Shown here piece after piece: positions 14,029 through 27,551 of a stretch of 64,000 bases of DNA; within the stretch, counting starts at the first letter, position 1, and each line of letters opens with the position of its first letter. The notes under the pieces were generated by a model, which was not told the DNA's origin, searched no databases, and worked only from the letters and a program-made list of their open reading frames with translations. Source of the stretch: Rhynchospora pubera (lineage: Eukaryota; Streptophyta; Magnoliopsida; Poales; Cyperaceae). The DNA lies in contig CM051460.1 in the NCBI GenBank assembly GCA_028095005.1, positions 72,207,676 to 72,271,675 of the forward strand, read 5' to 3'. The position numbers and the translations under genes were made by a program.

Positions 14029-14332
14029 TGGCTGTGTTTATCGGGTGTGTTTGGTTCGCTCACGAACAACGGACAAATTAGGGATGAACAACGGCCCACG
14101 AATAGGCCCACGAACAACTCCTAGTTCATGAAAATTTAGGGATTAGAAACTAGTCAAGAAGTTCGCGAACAGTCTAGTTCGTGGTTTGTTTGGTTCTCGC
14201 GAACTAACCTAGTTTGCGAACTTCTAGTTTACGGATGGTGTCAAACACACCCAAAACTCTTCACAAAGTTACACACTTTCCAATATTTCTTCCCTACTTT
14301 TTTTTTTATTCTCACACCATCCAAACTGAGCC
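14029..14332. mobile_element. Family copy 3 split by a second inverted-repeat element
   Basis: The right end ATCCAAACTGAGCC (to 14332) and the core CAAAGTTACACACTTTCCAA belong to the GGCTCCGTTTGGAT family. The probable left end is GGCTGTGTTTAT at about 14029. Between them, at about 14042-14254, lies another inverted-repeat unit starting GGGTGTGTTTGG and ending CAAACACACCC, rich in CGCGAACTA/TTCGCGAAC. The simplest reading is one MITE inserted into another. The inner element's target duplication is not clear. Confidence 0.5.
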
Positions 14333-16846
14333 AAGTTATTGTGAGGTCCTTGTTAAAAATGCGGTTGAGTAAGAGAGGAGTTAATGATTACTCACTGGAA
14401 GGGGTTTCTATTTTGTTCCGTGAAACTTCATCAACCTTTGTAAAAATAATTGTTTTTTTCTGAAGGATAAGTTGAATTGAAATATTAGGAATATTTAAAT
14501 GGCGGAGTTACATGAAACCAAGGATGGTCATCAATTAATCTTATTCTAAGTACAGTCAAATGACCCAACTCTGTTTTATAAAATATCTTCCAAAAATAAA
14601 TATATTTTTATTTTTTTTTAAATTTTCTTCTTCGTTTTCTAAGCTAGTACAAATTGATCCCACTAGTGTGAATTCCTCCTTCCATCACTCGGAATAAGTG
14701 ATAAAATAGAGTTTAAAGGAAGCTAATTAAAATTGATTAAAAGAGTTGTAATATGTAGTCATTCAATTTTGTTGAAATTAGCAAATTTAACGGAAAAAAA
14801 TAATTTTGAATCCGAAAACCTGAAAGACTGAACCGTACATGTTTATAGTATGCTTTCTATTTAAAATGCATGATTTTGAGTTTTTTTTTTTCTTCCGAAG
14901 AAACGGCTAATATTGATTGCTAATTTAAATGTATATGTGTATATTTCTTCAAAGACACTAACAATCTATTGCTAAACTTTAGATACTTAAATATTGATTG
15001 CTAATTGAACCAGTTTCATAAAAAAAAATACATATTCATCTTTCTTAAAAATGCGTACGTATTTCGGTATTTCAACTAATTTCAAAATAATCGTTCGATT
15101 GGATTCCAATCCAACCAAAGGCAAGAATCCAATATCTCCATTCTACTTTCAGAGGAATCTATGGTTTTATTGTCAAACTTGCATCAGTCTTCTCTCTGGA
15201 GGTCAGAAGAGCTATCAAAATTTACCTCGTCATGAGGGGTCAAAAGAGCTATCTAAATCAAAGAGCCTCCACTAAAGGGATCGCAATTGTTATTGTAAAG
15301 AATTTAATCATAAAAAAATTAATGGAAATAAAGATTTATTTTTTATTTTAATAAGAATAAAGTAATTATCTATTTATAAAACCCGTTACTCTCTCTCATC
15401 TAATTATCCGTTCATAAAACAAATCAGTTGGAATAGCGTGTTTTGTAAACGAATAATAAAACTACTTATCTGTTTTATGAGCTCGTTACTCTCTCATCTC
15501 CATCTTACCCGTCTACTTTTCAATTAAACCAATTTAATATTAGAGTTTAATTCTTACACAGAGACAATCCGTTTCTTTCCAATTTAATATTAAAGTTTGA
15601 TTCTTACATTTTCATCCATGCATGTTTTTATTTACAAAAAGTTCATATAGAGTATATAAAAGAAATGAATTAAACCATATATGTATGTTAAAAAAATAAA
15701 CGCAATTACATACAAATTAACAATGCACATATAATATTTTCATTACTGTATTTATTAAATATTTTAGCTATAATGATTTTTTGCAATTTATAAAAAAATA
15801 TATATGGAATCAAATATAAATTACAACATAGAAAAAGAAAGTTAATTGTCAGAGATCGTTCAAAGATGAAAAATTTTCTTATTAAAATAATATTTTACAG
15901 TAAATTCCCTGCATATTTCATATTTACAAAATATCTAAAAATCTATTTCAATTTAAATAAGTATTAAATAGATATAATGAACATATTACACATACTTTAT
16001 ATGCATTTAATTGTACATATTGGTTTTTAACATGTGTATAATATCATCTTATTTGAAATATTATTTTATCCTTTTGTAAATAAAAATTAATGGAGAGACT
16101 AAAATGCAAAAGATAAATTTGTAAAAATAAATAGTAAAAATGTAGGATCATACCGAAAAATCTCAATTATATTGTTTGTGAATTTTTCGCCGATGATCCT
16201 ATATTTTTACTATTTATTTTTTATGGTTAAATTCTTTATAATAATAATTTCGGCTAAGGGAACTTCCAAAAAGAAAAAAGGAAAAAACCTTCATCCAATG
16301 AAAAGTTTTTTTTTTGTATATTTTTACGATTATAACATTTTGTAAGTTAGCGTTCTTGTTATAACTGCATATATTATGTCGTTTCATTTCACGAGTTATA
16401 ATCATATAGTAACAATTCCAATGAACTGATTATTTTATTGATGTATGCCTACATTTTTAACAATAGAGATCATTTGACGACGATAGAATTTTCATGGTTC
16501 ATATTTAATGGTCTTCGATAGAATATTAAATGCTATTTGATTGTATAAAATTTGATACACGACTAATCGCAATGATATGTTTACAAATTATTTCATTTTT
16601 TAATTAATATAAAAATTTATATTAAAACTGCGATGGATACCGACCTGATTTTTTTATTTTTAATCATATTAAAGGACTCTGAAAGCTGAAGTAACTAAAA
16701 CAAAAATCTTGATAAAACAGGGTTTAAAATGAATATTTTACAAAAGTTGTCTTTTCTAGTAGAACATGACGTGTTTATTTGTCTGTACGAACCGTGGTAC
16801 CGCGAGTTCAAAATCGTTGATAATTTGGACAAAGCGATCTTATAGT

Positions 16847-16850
<4 letters not shown>
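14333..16850. other. AT-rich intergenic DNA
   Basis: No gene supported. The frame at 15051-15275 has no motif. 15360-15520 contains two similar copies of a segment with CCCGTTACTCTCTCTCATCT / GCTCGTTACTCTCTCATCTC, about 100 bp apart. The remainder is AT-rich. Confidence 0.5.

Positions 16851-16906
<56 letters not shown>
16851..16906. repeat. (TA)n microsatellite
   Basis: About 27 uninterrupted TA units directly abutting the left end of the fold-back element at 16907. Confidence 0.95.
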
Positions 16907-16910
<4 letters not shown>

Positions 16911-17293
16911 TTAAAGTATACTCCAGCATACATATAGCCCGTATGTTGGAGTCGTTTTTCACAATCTAAAATGCATACAATCGATTCGAAATTTTCAAAT
17001 TGTTCTCCATATTAAAATCTCATAGGAAACTAAAATTTATATTTTTTCAAATTTTTTTACTATATATTATGCTATTTTAAAAAAACATTGTAAAGGAGTA
17101 TTTCTGACCATTCAATTTTAAAATAGCATAATATATAGCAAAAAAATTCGAAAAAATATAAAATTTGGTTTTGAAAGATATTTTTATATGGAGAACAACT
17201 TGAACGGTTTGGATCGACTGTTTGAATTTTAGATTTTGAGAAACGACTCCAGCATATGGGTTTAATCCGTATGCTGGAGTATACTTTAGCCAA
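16907..17293. mobile_element. Fold-back MITE between two microsatellites
   Basis: Terminal inverted repeats of 25 bp with one mismatch: TTGGTTAAAGTATACTCCAG from 16907 and CTGGAGTATACTTTAGCCAA to 17293. The interior also folds back (ATATTATGCTATTTTAAAA with TTTTAAAATAGCATAATAT). The element is 387 bp and non-coding. Low-complexity flanks hide any target duplication, so the superfamily is undetermined. Its middle shares AAAATCTCATAGGAAAC with related sequence at 9118 and, more weakly, 18920. Confidence 0.8.

Positions 17294-17295
<2 letters not shown>

Positions 17296-17344
<49 letters not shown>
17296..17344. repeat. (CT)n(AT)n compound microsatellite
   Basis: About 12 CT units followed by about 11 AT units, directly right of the fold-back element. 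Confidence 0.95.
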
Positions 17345-18164
17345 GCTTTTTACTTTTTTCTTAACCAAAATTTCAGCAAATAGATGAGACGAGTGCTAGA
17401 CAAGAGAAAAAAGAATGTATTTGGCAGATGGATATAATACAATTAAACAATTAATTGTTATGATTACGTTTGTGTTAATATAATTGTAGATATATAATAA
17501 GTTAATTAGATGCATCCCTTATTTTGTCCAAAATTTTTTTTACTGTAAATTCACTATAAGGTAGAAGTATAATCCGTACAATAATAGCATTATCACGAAA
17601 GTATATTTCTTCTGAACATATTACCGTAAATCTTATAAGCACCACTCATTTTTTTTTAAAAAGGAATATCTGATTTGGTAGTTGATTACATTAACTTAAC
17701 GGAAATTTGATGTTCAAGACCTTAAAATTTAACCATATATATATTTTTTAATCTTCAATTATTCGTCTAAAAAAGATGATAAGAAATACTATACATATAA
17801 CATAATAAATTATAAATATTATCCAAATGTGTCAGTATGAACAGGGATGTTAGCTGCAACGCAAGAAGTAACAGTACTGTAGCACCATACTTTGTTAAAA
17901 AGATGCCGATTCAGAAACCAAAATGGATACTTGTCAGTTTTCATCAGACCCTTGAACCTAGGACGGCTTCCACCACTTCTCACATAGGCTGCACCATAGC
18001 TATTAATCCTATATCAATTATAGAACACCAAACACCGTTTGGGGCCTCTGGTTTTGATCCTCTTCATAACTTAACGGTAGACACGAGTATATATATCTCC
18101 GTGTTGCCTGTTTGGATGAACATCAACTCACTACAGGGAACTGCATCCTCTGGATGGTCATTCA

Positions 18165-18301
18165 CTGGACGTTTTTGATCCGAGCCGTTTAATTTAATCT
18201 CAACGGTTATGGATGCTCCGTGCATAATACTAGAATTGATAGGTCCGAAAAATTTGAACCGTTAAGATTAAATCGGACAGCTCGGATCGAAAGACACCTC
18301 A
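18165..18301. mobile_element. Small fold-back MITE, GATCCGAGCCGTT family, copy 1
   Basis: Left arm 18177-18208 starts GATCCGAGCCGTTTAATTTA and pairs with right arm 18257-18288 ending CAGCTCGGATC. The loop contains CCGTGCATAATACTAG and TTGATAGGTCCGAAAA. The same arm and loop pattern recurs at 41587-41728 and, degraded, at about 43385-43490. There is no coding content; the outer border is approximate. Confidence 0.65.
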
Positions 18302-21300
18302 ACAGCTCATCTTGAGGTTCCGCACTAATGTAATTAATTTTTTGTTTTACATACGAAATGATATGTATTGGGACAAATATATATGTTTTTGCGTTAATAA
18401 ATTGATCAAGTTCGAAAACTTGGACGAATTCTTTGCATTTTTTTGCGCCATGAGATTAGTTTCTTTCATTTTTGGGTTTTGTTGAGAGTACGCCATCTAC
18501 CTGGGATTGTACTTCTTGAAATAATTAAATCTGTTGTCTTATCTTTTCTTACAACAGAAGTTGTCAGATTGATTTTTTTTTAAGTCGTTTGATCAAAACC
18601 CCAACTTCTATTAATATAATCTTAAGATAGAAAAAGTCCACCCCCTTTTATTTTTTTTGAGTTCATGATTAAATGTAATCTGGCTATTGGATTATAATTA
18701 CGAGAACCACCACAAATTTATAATAATAACAATAATATATTATTATTATTAATGAAAATAATACTTAATAATAACTGTTGTTATTATTATTATTATAATA
18801 TTTTTTTATTGTCATCGTTATTGTTTTCATCTTATTAGACAATGGATTTGTCCAATCGTTCAAATTTTAATTTTCAAGTTTTAATAGACCAATTTAAATA
18901 GTTCAATGTAATTTTTATATCAAAATCCAGTAGGAAACTGGATTTTATATATTTTTTAAATTTTTGCTTTTTTTATATTTTAGAAAAGCAATAGATATAA
19001 AATTATGAAGCCTTCAGTAATAATGGTTTTAAAAAAAATTTGAAAAATGATAAAATAACTAAAAAATAAAAAAGTTCATTTTCTGCCTTATATCAATACG
19101 AAATTCACACTTCTTTTACTGATTATTTGAATCTTTAAAGAGAAATTTGGATGCATTGAACGGATATGTCGAATCCATTGCATTTTAAGCTTTCTCAAAT
19201 TATAATAAAATGGTGGATTGGTGCATAAATGTAAATAATACAAGAAGGGAAATTGGTGCATGAATAAATACATTGTCAGATTCTCTGCACCTCGATCTGC
19301 TTCCTAAATTTACCGAGAGGATAGGTAATTAAATAGCAATTCAAAACCGTGTCACCGCGTCAAACCAGTGTGACCACAAAGGCACAAAGGCAGTGTAACA
19401 TTTAATGCGAGCAGAAAGAAGTGGTACTAACCAAAAGCAAATCCCATTCAATTCAAGTGATTTATTGCGATAAAGAGATTAGGATTTAGTGGATGGTAAT
19501 TGCCTAATTGGATCTTAGAAATTGTTAATGGCTTAGATTGTTAATTAATTAAATTCTGGCTGATGACACTGGATTTCGGTTGTCATCCCTATCTAGCCGC
19601 CTGTCCTAGTCAATCCTTTGTGTTCTGTTAATTTGTTTACTCTTTCAATTATTCTCTTTCTCAGATTAAGACCCACGTGTTATTGTGTTAAGAATTTGAA
19701 AATTTTATTGATAAAGGTCAAATGTAATTAATTAAATTCTACCATATCCAACTAAAATTTGTACATTTTGTAATAATATAGTTGATGGGTCATGAATATG
19801 AAGTAAATATTTATATTACAATCAAGTATAAGGGATGATGGCCGAACAGCAACTTGGGAAAATCAATAATTGCAAATGATATTTGCGTCAATATTGAGCG
19901 TGTATAAATCGTAATTTATAACAGGTTCACAAATTATTACGGTAATATAGAAAAAGTACAGTTGGAATTTTAATGTTGATAGTTTTTCCTACACTGTATT
20001 TGTTCCAGAAAGGATCATAATATGTTTATACATGTATATAATAAACTTGGTATTTGCATCCATCTGATTGCATCAATAAAGATAACTTCAAACACTTTTT
20101 GGTTCATTAGGAATTCAAAATAGCGAAATTAGAGGAGCTTTCTATCACCCGTAACTTTTATGAAACCCTTCTGTATTTTACGTGAGATTTCGGTGATGAA
20201 TTCATTCTTTTTCATTTTTGTTGTCTACCTTTTATAATTTCAGTTTAGCATTATAGTTATGCTGATAGTATAAAAGGGAAAAAATAATGAGAAGGTGGTA
20301 GTTTTTTTTTTAAAAAAAGATTTGATTCATAAATCACAACGTCAATGATTTTTTTTGTAAATTACACGACATATCTTATATGAAGAAACACAAATTAAAT
20401 CAGTTCCAAGACAGTCAGCGAACTTCTTAAATCTTTAAGTATAAAAATTTTTTATTTCAAATTTCGTTCATATCAATCATGGGTCCAGCTACATCAACCC
20501 GGCAAAGGAGGAAGTTAAAGACGACTCTAAAAAAAATAATAAAAAAACTTCACCCTACTTTAAGCACCATCCTTTATTATTATTATCTTTTAAAAATATA
20601 TAAACTTATGTCTATAATCCTATATAAATCTTTTTCTCTATATGGTTAAAGAAAAAAAAGTCCTTATGTCCTTCTATCAATTTATGGTTTAATTAATTTG
20701 GTTAAAAAAAAAGTGCGTAAATTATTAGCAATTTACATAGCGGTGCTGATTTGAATCTGGAAAATATCATCCTCGTCGGTGCTTATGTGGATTTGAAAAA
20801 TATAACATGCGCTCCAATCTTGTCTCTAACATTTGTTTGACCTCCATAGTACAGTTTGTACCTTCATTGACATAAATAAGAATATCCAAATTAGAGAAGG
20901 TCAAATTATAATAACGTGGTATATACAATTTTCTCATTTTTTCCCGCACCGAAAATTTGACCGTATTTTTAGGTACAATCCGTCATCCGTGTACAGGGGA
21001 TAAGCTAAGGTGAGCTACTACGGGTGTCCGTTTGCAAATCCATGCCCCAAAGAAAAAGCAAAACGAGGGGATAGGATTTGCATCGGCGCATGTGCCACGT
21101 CTACAACGGCTCTGATGCAACCACCTCACTCGTTCAACCATCATCTCCAGTTTATATTAACTAGACGCCTCCAATCCTAACTTATGCACTGAATATCGAA
21201 AATGGAGAGGATAAAATTGAGGTGATAGAGGAAGAGAAGCCGTAGAGGATAGTCTTGGGAGTCCGTTACACAATGCCACCTCATTGAATGGTTGTATTGT

Positions 21301-21400
21301 CTTCAGCGAAAGCCCAGCTCCAGCCCAATTTGCCATTATCCACTTGAGAGTACTAATCGGAAGCATTTAATTTAACCCGAGGTTAAATCTCTTAACCATG
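18302..21400. other. Intergenic DNA upstream of the carboxykinase gene
   Basis: Mostly AT-rich unique sequence with ATT/TTA trinucleotide runs at 18720-18800. 18900-19080 resembles half of a fold-back element (ATCAAAATCCAGTAGGAAAC then a decayed inverse). Reading frames here are short and without motifs. Confidence 0.5.
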
Positions 21401-21757
21401 GTTAGGTTAGCTCCTCCCTTTAAAAGGAGCAGCAGGCGCTTCTCTTCCCTCCATCCCTCTCCGTTTCATCACTTGTCATTTCTTACACAAGCAGTTCTGT
21501 TGCATGATATTCACCTTTTCATTTCCACCCCTTTAATTCTTTAAATTCCCCTTTTTTGTTCCTTATCATTACCACCTCTTCATTGTCAATTAGGTGAGCT
21601 CTCATTGCATCATGATAATCTCAAATTCATATGTGCAAAACTATACCTTACACATTTGATCTTATAATTCTTTCAAAACAATCAAAATGTTTATACTTAC
21701 TAAAACTAGTATTAAGATTAAGATGAAGTAAGTTTGAGATATTTTGTGGCAGCAGAG
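21095..21757 (+). promoter_or_regulatory. Promoter and leader of the carboxykinase gene
   Basis: Candidate elements are an ACGT core in GCCACGTC (about 21094-21101), a TATA-like CTTTAAAAGG (21418-21427) and a pyrimidine-rich leader from about 21430. A probable 5' UTR intron runs from the donor AG|GTGAGC at 21594 to an acceptor GGCAGCAG ending at 21755, just before the ATG at 21758. No upstream ATG in frame extends the protein. The promoter calls are motif-based inference; the intron fits splice consensus well. Confidence 0.45.
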
Positions 21758-24093
21758 ATGGCGTCTGATAACGGGAATTTCAGCTTTGATAATGGCGTGT
21801 TGCCGAAGATACAAACGAATGGCACCGGGACCAAGAAGCCGGCGAACGGGATATGCCATGATGACAGTGTGCCACCAGTGAAGGCACAAACCATTCATGA
21901 GCTGCACTCTCTGCAGAGGAAGCGCTCTGCCCCGACCACTCCAGTCAAGGAGGGTTCCGGTGGGGCCGTCTTTGCGACCATCTCCGAGGAAGAGCGCCAG
22001 AAGCTCCAGCTCCAATCCATTAGGTACATATAACATACCTATCTCTCTGTTTTTTTTAGCAAATTTTTAGATGATAAACAAATTAAGTACTTACCCTTTT
22101 TCTTTTGTTTTATTTTTTGTTTTCCTACTTTTTGAATTCCTAAATTTGGATCGCTTAGGAATTTGAGGAATTTGGGAAAGTTGAAATTCCTAGGAATAAA
22201 TTTATTGGAAAGTGTGTAATTTTATGAAGAGTTTGGATTGTTTATAATAAATTTATGGTAGGAAGATGAAATTCCTCAAAATTCCATGGGATCCAAACGG
22301 CCCCAAAAAGTGTTTTTCCTAATGCTAAAATTTGGTGAAATAGAAACTGGGACCCACTATTTGTGACACGAGGAAGGTTTGCATAGAGTGCTTTTGTTTA
22401 TTAAATGGAGATAGTAACAAGTTTTTATTTGCAAATAACGTGTAACTTGTCCCAGATTCTTTGGTTTGCATGTGAAGGGAAACATAAACGAAGTCAAAGC
22501 AACAACGTTTCTCCAGTTTAAAAAACTGGAGACTGCAGTTTCCTAAGAAAGTTGAATTTTTGCTTTGTTTTAATATTATAAATTTATTGAAAATTAAGTC
22601 TCAATAAGATATAGAAAGAATACAATACCTGTTATATTTCGTCGAAGATTTGGATTTAAATGGAAATAAATTGATGAAAATGATAGAACGCAAAAAGAAA
22701 AGAGCGGTGCATATGGAGATGTCAGATGTGGCTCTGACGTAGTCATTATTAGGTTGACGGCTCAATCAGAACCGTCTGATGAGATAAGTTGTGGTTTTGT
22801 TGTCAGATTGGATTCTCTTCAGATTCTAGTAGGACCCGTCTCTGCCAAAGTACTATAATTTATAAGAAAGTCTATTATTACTTATTAGTCATTAGAAAAA
22901 TTTATATACTCTTGAGCTACTCCGTATTCACTTTTCATGTATAATAGGCATGACTTGGGAATCAGTTGTGATGTGAAACATTATACAAATAACAAGGATA
23001 ATATTGCTTAATTTATTATTTTGTTTTAATTTAACAGTTAACAAGGCTGGGTGCCATGGTAAATTTCCCCCTCCTTGCATAAAAAGCTATCAACAATTAA
23101 GTAATTTCATATTTATTTTTACTTTGCCAAAAAATAAGTTGGAAGGATATTATCTTCTTGTGAAGTTTATATTCAAAAAGTGCCTTTTTTTTCCCCACAC
23201 AAATACTGGTCAAAAAGGAGGTTGCAATAACTAAAAGGAAAGAAATTCACGTGTAACTATGATAGTTGGTAAGCCCTGAGCAGCACAAAATTTCTCCTAT
23301 TCTGTGGCCAATGTCTACTTGTTATCTTTATTTAATTACTCATATTTTTGTTTATTTATCTATTACCCCTTTATGACTTTGTCAATCTAAAATAGGTAAG
23401 ACAAATTACTAGCACAAGTAACCATAGTTAAACATAACAATTGATATATAATTTGTTAGACCATAGTGGCACGTGTCTGGCACGAGACCTCTCTTAGTAT
23501 TAAGTATGTATGACTTTTCAATATTTAACCGGATTAATTGAACCTGGACCACGATATCGCTTTTGTACAGGTGAAATAATGTTTGTGGTCCACTTAAATT
23601 ACTGTTTTCTACCAAAAAATTATTGAAATATTATGTTATTTGTAAAAATAGAAAGAGTTAAAAAGTTATAGGAAATGCCAATTTCCTCAAATGAAGTAGA
23701 AATGATCATTAATTTATAGGAAATGCCAATTTCGTCAAAATCAGTACTATGAGAGAAACAATAAAATTGCCAATATTTCTGAAAAACCCAAACTTGTTTG
23801 AATGAATATGAAGCCTTGAACTCAACAAATATATATTCTTCAATTCAATAAAAATATAGATAACTAACAGTGCATATGATTGATGTTTTGACAGTGCATC
23901 ACTTGCATCATTGACTCGTGAAACGGGTCCGAAGGTAGTGAGAGGTGACCCGGCAAGGAAGGCCGAGGGGGGTGCACAGAAGCCAGCTCCCGAGCATCAC
24001 CATTACATCACCCCGACTATCAGTGTCAGTGACAGTGCACTCAAGTTCACTCATGTCCTCTACAACCTCTCTCCTGCTGGTAATTACTAATTA

Positions 24094-24132
<39 letters not shown>

Positions 24133-27100
24133 TATATAGTCATTCAAACATATTTAATTGCCTATTACTCACTCGAACGATACAATTAACACTCGTCATG
24201 TATGCATTCTCAGAGTTGTATGAGCAAGCAATTAAGTATGAGAAGGGATCCTTTATTACAGCCAACGGTGCATTGGCGACTTTATCAGGTGCTAAGACCG
24301 GTCGTTCCCCGAGAGACAAAAGGGTGGTCAAGGATGATGTCACCTCTGAGGACCTTTGGTGGGGAAAGTAAGTTCAATATTTTTTTTCTGGGTTTATTTT
24401 ACCATTAATTGTTTTTGGTTATATATCCTAAAGATGGTTAAAATTTAACTAAATTTTTGTTTATGAAGGGGTTCCCCGAACATTGAGATGGATGAACACA
24501 CCTTCCTGACCAACAGAGAGCGAGCCGTTGATTACCTCAATTCTCTCGACAAGGTACTAATATGTGTAATTTTTCTTTATTTAAGCTTCAAAGTTGCAAA
24601 ATTTTCAATAATGGACTCCATATGTTTTACATTTGTACTTCTGATCTGCAACCTTGAAAATGGTATGAGAAAATTGTCATGGTTATTTATCTTAAGCTTG
24701 TCATACAAAATAATATTGCATCGGATCTTGAAACTTGGTCACACATTAGATTTCATATCCCTACAAGTACATGACATAAAGTTTGTTTGATGATGAGTGT
24801 TAATAGCTCTCTGGTATGAGTTGATCAAATCTTATAATCCTTTTCTTTTACTGATCGGTCCCCTTCACGTCTTATTCCAGGTTAATCCGTTATGAATAGG
24901 GAAATTTTCAAACAACGGATCATATCCAAATTAATGCCTATGAAGTGACATAGAATTTAATTTTCTGAATTATAGAACTCTTGACAACGAGAGATTCTCA
25001 GTGGAGAATATTCTGGTTTTCCAACGGCCTGTGTAATAAGTTTATAGCCACTAATTCTGCTCTGTTGGATTCCCACAAAACTCAACAACTTAATTTATTT
25101 CCTCTGCATCTTCTTTCATTTAGAAAAGGGTATTGATTGTAACCTATCAAGCATCAGCATCTGAGCAATAATTTGGAATAATAATCTTATGATTTATTCA
25201 AAATTCGATTTGTTATAGGTATTTGTGAACGACCAATTTCTAAATTGGGACCCAGAAAACAGGATCAAAGTGCGTATCATTTCGGCACGGGCTTATCATT
25301 CCCTCTTCATGCACAACATGTAAGTACATATACTATCACTAACTCTTCTATGGTTCACTCTCCAGCCAAGCCAGAGTTTGTCAGATAAGTTCATCTCAAT
25401 CGTTGGCTCTTAAAATTAAAAAAAAAAACAATTATACATATGAAAATACAATATATATTTGTACTCCTCTTGCCTCGTGAGACAGTGGAGGATATGTGTT
25501 ATATAGAATAGTACGATAACTGGATGGGTGACAGGTGTATACGGCCTACACCTGAGGAATTGGAAGATTTTGGTACACCTGACTTCACAATATACAACGC
25601 GGGTCAATTCCCATGCAATCGTTACACACACTACATGACATCATCCACAAGTGTTGACATAAATCTTGCGAGAAGGGAGATGGTGATATTAGGGACGCAA
25701 TATGCTGGAGAGATGAAGAAGGGGCTGTTTAGCGTGATGCACTATCTCATGCCCAAACGGCAAATCCTTTCTTTACACTCTGGCTGCAATATGGGCAAAG
25801 ATGGTGACGTGGCACTCTTCTTCGGTCTCTCAGGTAAGATTTGGGGGATCGTAATGTAAGGTGCCGTCACCCCCCCCCCCCCTTTGCCCACTCGCATCCG
25901 GCACTTTATGCAAAACTAATGACTATTGATGGATTATGTTTTTTTAATGCTTTGGTTAATGATTAATGCTTGATTTTATTGACTTTTGGTTTATTTAACT
26001 CTAGGTACTGGAAAGACTACATTGTCGACTGATCACAACAGGTTACTCATTGGCGATGACGAGCATTGTTGGAGTGACAATGGTGTCTCAAATATTGAGG
26101 GCGGTTGCTATGCAAAATGCATTGACTTGTCACAAGAAAAGGAACCTGACATTTGGAATGCTATTAAGTTTGGAACTGGTATATTAAATAATGTGTCATT
26201 TTCTTTTTCATATGCAGGACATTTTTGTATCAATGCTTTAATTGTTATTGGTAAACTTATGATGATTCTTTGGTCTGTAGTTTTGGAGAATGTGGTATTT
26301 GAAGAGCATACTCGTGAGGTGGACTACACTGATAAGTCTGTTACAGGTACAAACTATTGACATCACATTTTTAAGTGAGGCCAATAAAGTAATAAAGACA
26401 ACAACATCAATGAAAGCTGGAGACATTAAATTGACAATTTTGGTATATTGATGCAGAAAATACTCGGGCTGCTTATCCGATCGAGTACATCCCCAACGCA
26501 AAGCTGCCATGTGTGGGTTCACACCCGAAGAATGTCATCCTATTGGCCTGTGATGCATTCGGTGTGCTCCCACCGGTGAGCAAGCTGAACCTGGCACAGA
26601 CTATGTACCACTTCATCAGCGGCTACACTGCTCTGGTATGCATCTGCATGTTCACTGTCAAATAATTTTACTGATGAATTGGCTTTATTAAGTTTTACAA
26701 TTCCCCCCTTAATTTGCTTTTTTAGGTGGCTGGTACTGAAGATGGAATTAAGGAGCCACAAGCAACATTCTCTGCTTGCTTTGGGGCGGCATTTATTATG
26801 CTTCACCCGACTAAGTATGCTGCAATGCTTGCTGAGAAGATGCAGAAGTATGGTGCCACAGGATGGCTCGTTAACACTGGTTGGTCTGGTGGAAGGTATA
26901 CTATACTTCTCTTATAATGTGCCCCTCTTATTTTTATTTTTATGATTTTTTTTTTCATATTATTTGTTTTCGGGATGAAGTCAACTATGATCCACAGCAA
27001 ATTGTTCATGAACCTGCAAGCAATAACAGTATCTCATGCACATTATTTTTCTCCTTTGTTTAGATATGGTGTCGGCAACCGCATTAAGCTTGGGTACACC

Positions 27101-27510
27101 AGGAAGATCATCGACGCCATCCACTCTGGTGAACTCCTGAATGCCAACTACCAGAAGACAGAAGTTTTTGGTCTCGAGATCCCCACTGGATTGAATGGCG
27201 TGCCTTCTGAGATATTGGATCCAATCAACACTGTAAGCATACACACCTATTTTTCTTTGTGCCAATTACTTAAGTCCCCTGATTTCATTTAAAAAAAAAG
27301 ATATCAAATTTTATATCATCAAACATTCAAAAATTGATATTAACTTTGTTCAAAACGATTGGGCAGTGGGAGGATAAGGCAGCATACAAAGAGACACTGC
27401 TGAAGCTTGCCGGGCTTTTTAAGAAGAACTTTGAGGTGTTCGCAAACCACAAGATCGGGACAGACGGGAGCCTTACCGATGAAATCCTTGCCGCAGGCCC
27501 CAATTTCTGA
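21758..27510 (+). CDS. PCK1: Phosphoenolpyruvate carboxykinase (ATP)
   Basis: Cytosolic enzyme converting oxaloacetate and ATP to phosphoenolpyruvate, CO2 and ADP; in plants it serves gluconeogenesis from lipid and organic acids. Exons: 21758-22023, 23895-24079, 24214-24367, 24469-24553, 25219-25319, 25535-25833, 26005-26178, 26281-26346, 26457-26635, 26726-26895, 27064-27232, 27367-27510. All introns are GT-AG; the total of 1992 nt gives 663 aa plus TGA, close to other plant enzymes (about 670). Seen motifs: N-terminal KRSAPTTP at residues 56-63, matching the segment phosphorylated in plant homologues; EMKKG (K325/K326); SLHSGCN (H345); P-loop GLSGTGKTT (361-369); IGDDEHCW with D382; ENTR (R447); ACDAFGVLPPVS; C-terminal EILAAGPNF. 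No catalytic residue is missing and no frameshift is seen. Intron 1 (1.87 kb) holds a MITE; intron 2 has a (TA)n tract and intron 6 a C-run. Confidence 0.98.
22137..22304. mobile_element. MITE in carboxykinase intron 1, GGCTCCGTTTGGAT family
   Basis: Right end GGATCCAAACGGCCCC and the core GGAAAGTGTGTAATTTTATG plus GGATTGTTTATAATAAATTT match copies 1-3. The left end is decayed (AAATTTGGATCGC). It lies wholly within intron 1 (22024-23894), away from the splice sites. Confidence 0.65.
24095..24128. repeat. (TA)n microsatellite in intron 2
   Basis: About 17 TA units within the 134 bp intron between exons 2 and 3 of the carboxykinase gene. A likely length polymorphism. Confidence 0.9.
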
Positions 27511-27551
27511 AATATTTCAGTATAATGAAATAAGAAGAAGAGCTTGGGGAG

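Noticed and set aside
17837..18178. 113-codon plus-strand frame
   Set aside because: No recognisable motif, no promoter or splice context, and the 3' end lies in a MITE.
21734..21757. An eight-codon upstream extension of the carboxykinase
   Set aside because: It starts with TTG, lies in a probable 5' UTR intron, and the ATG at 21758 matches family starts.
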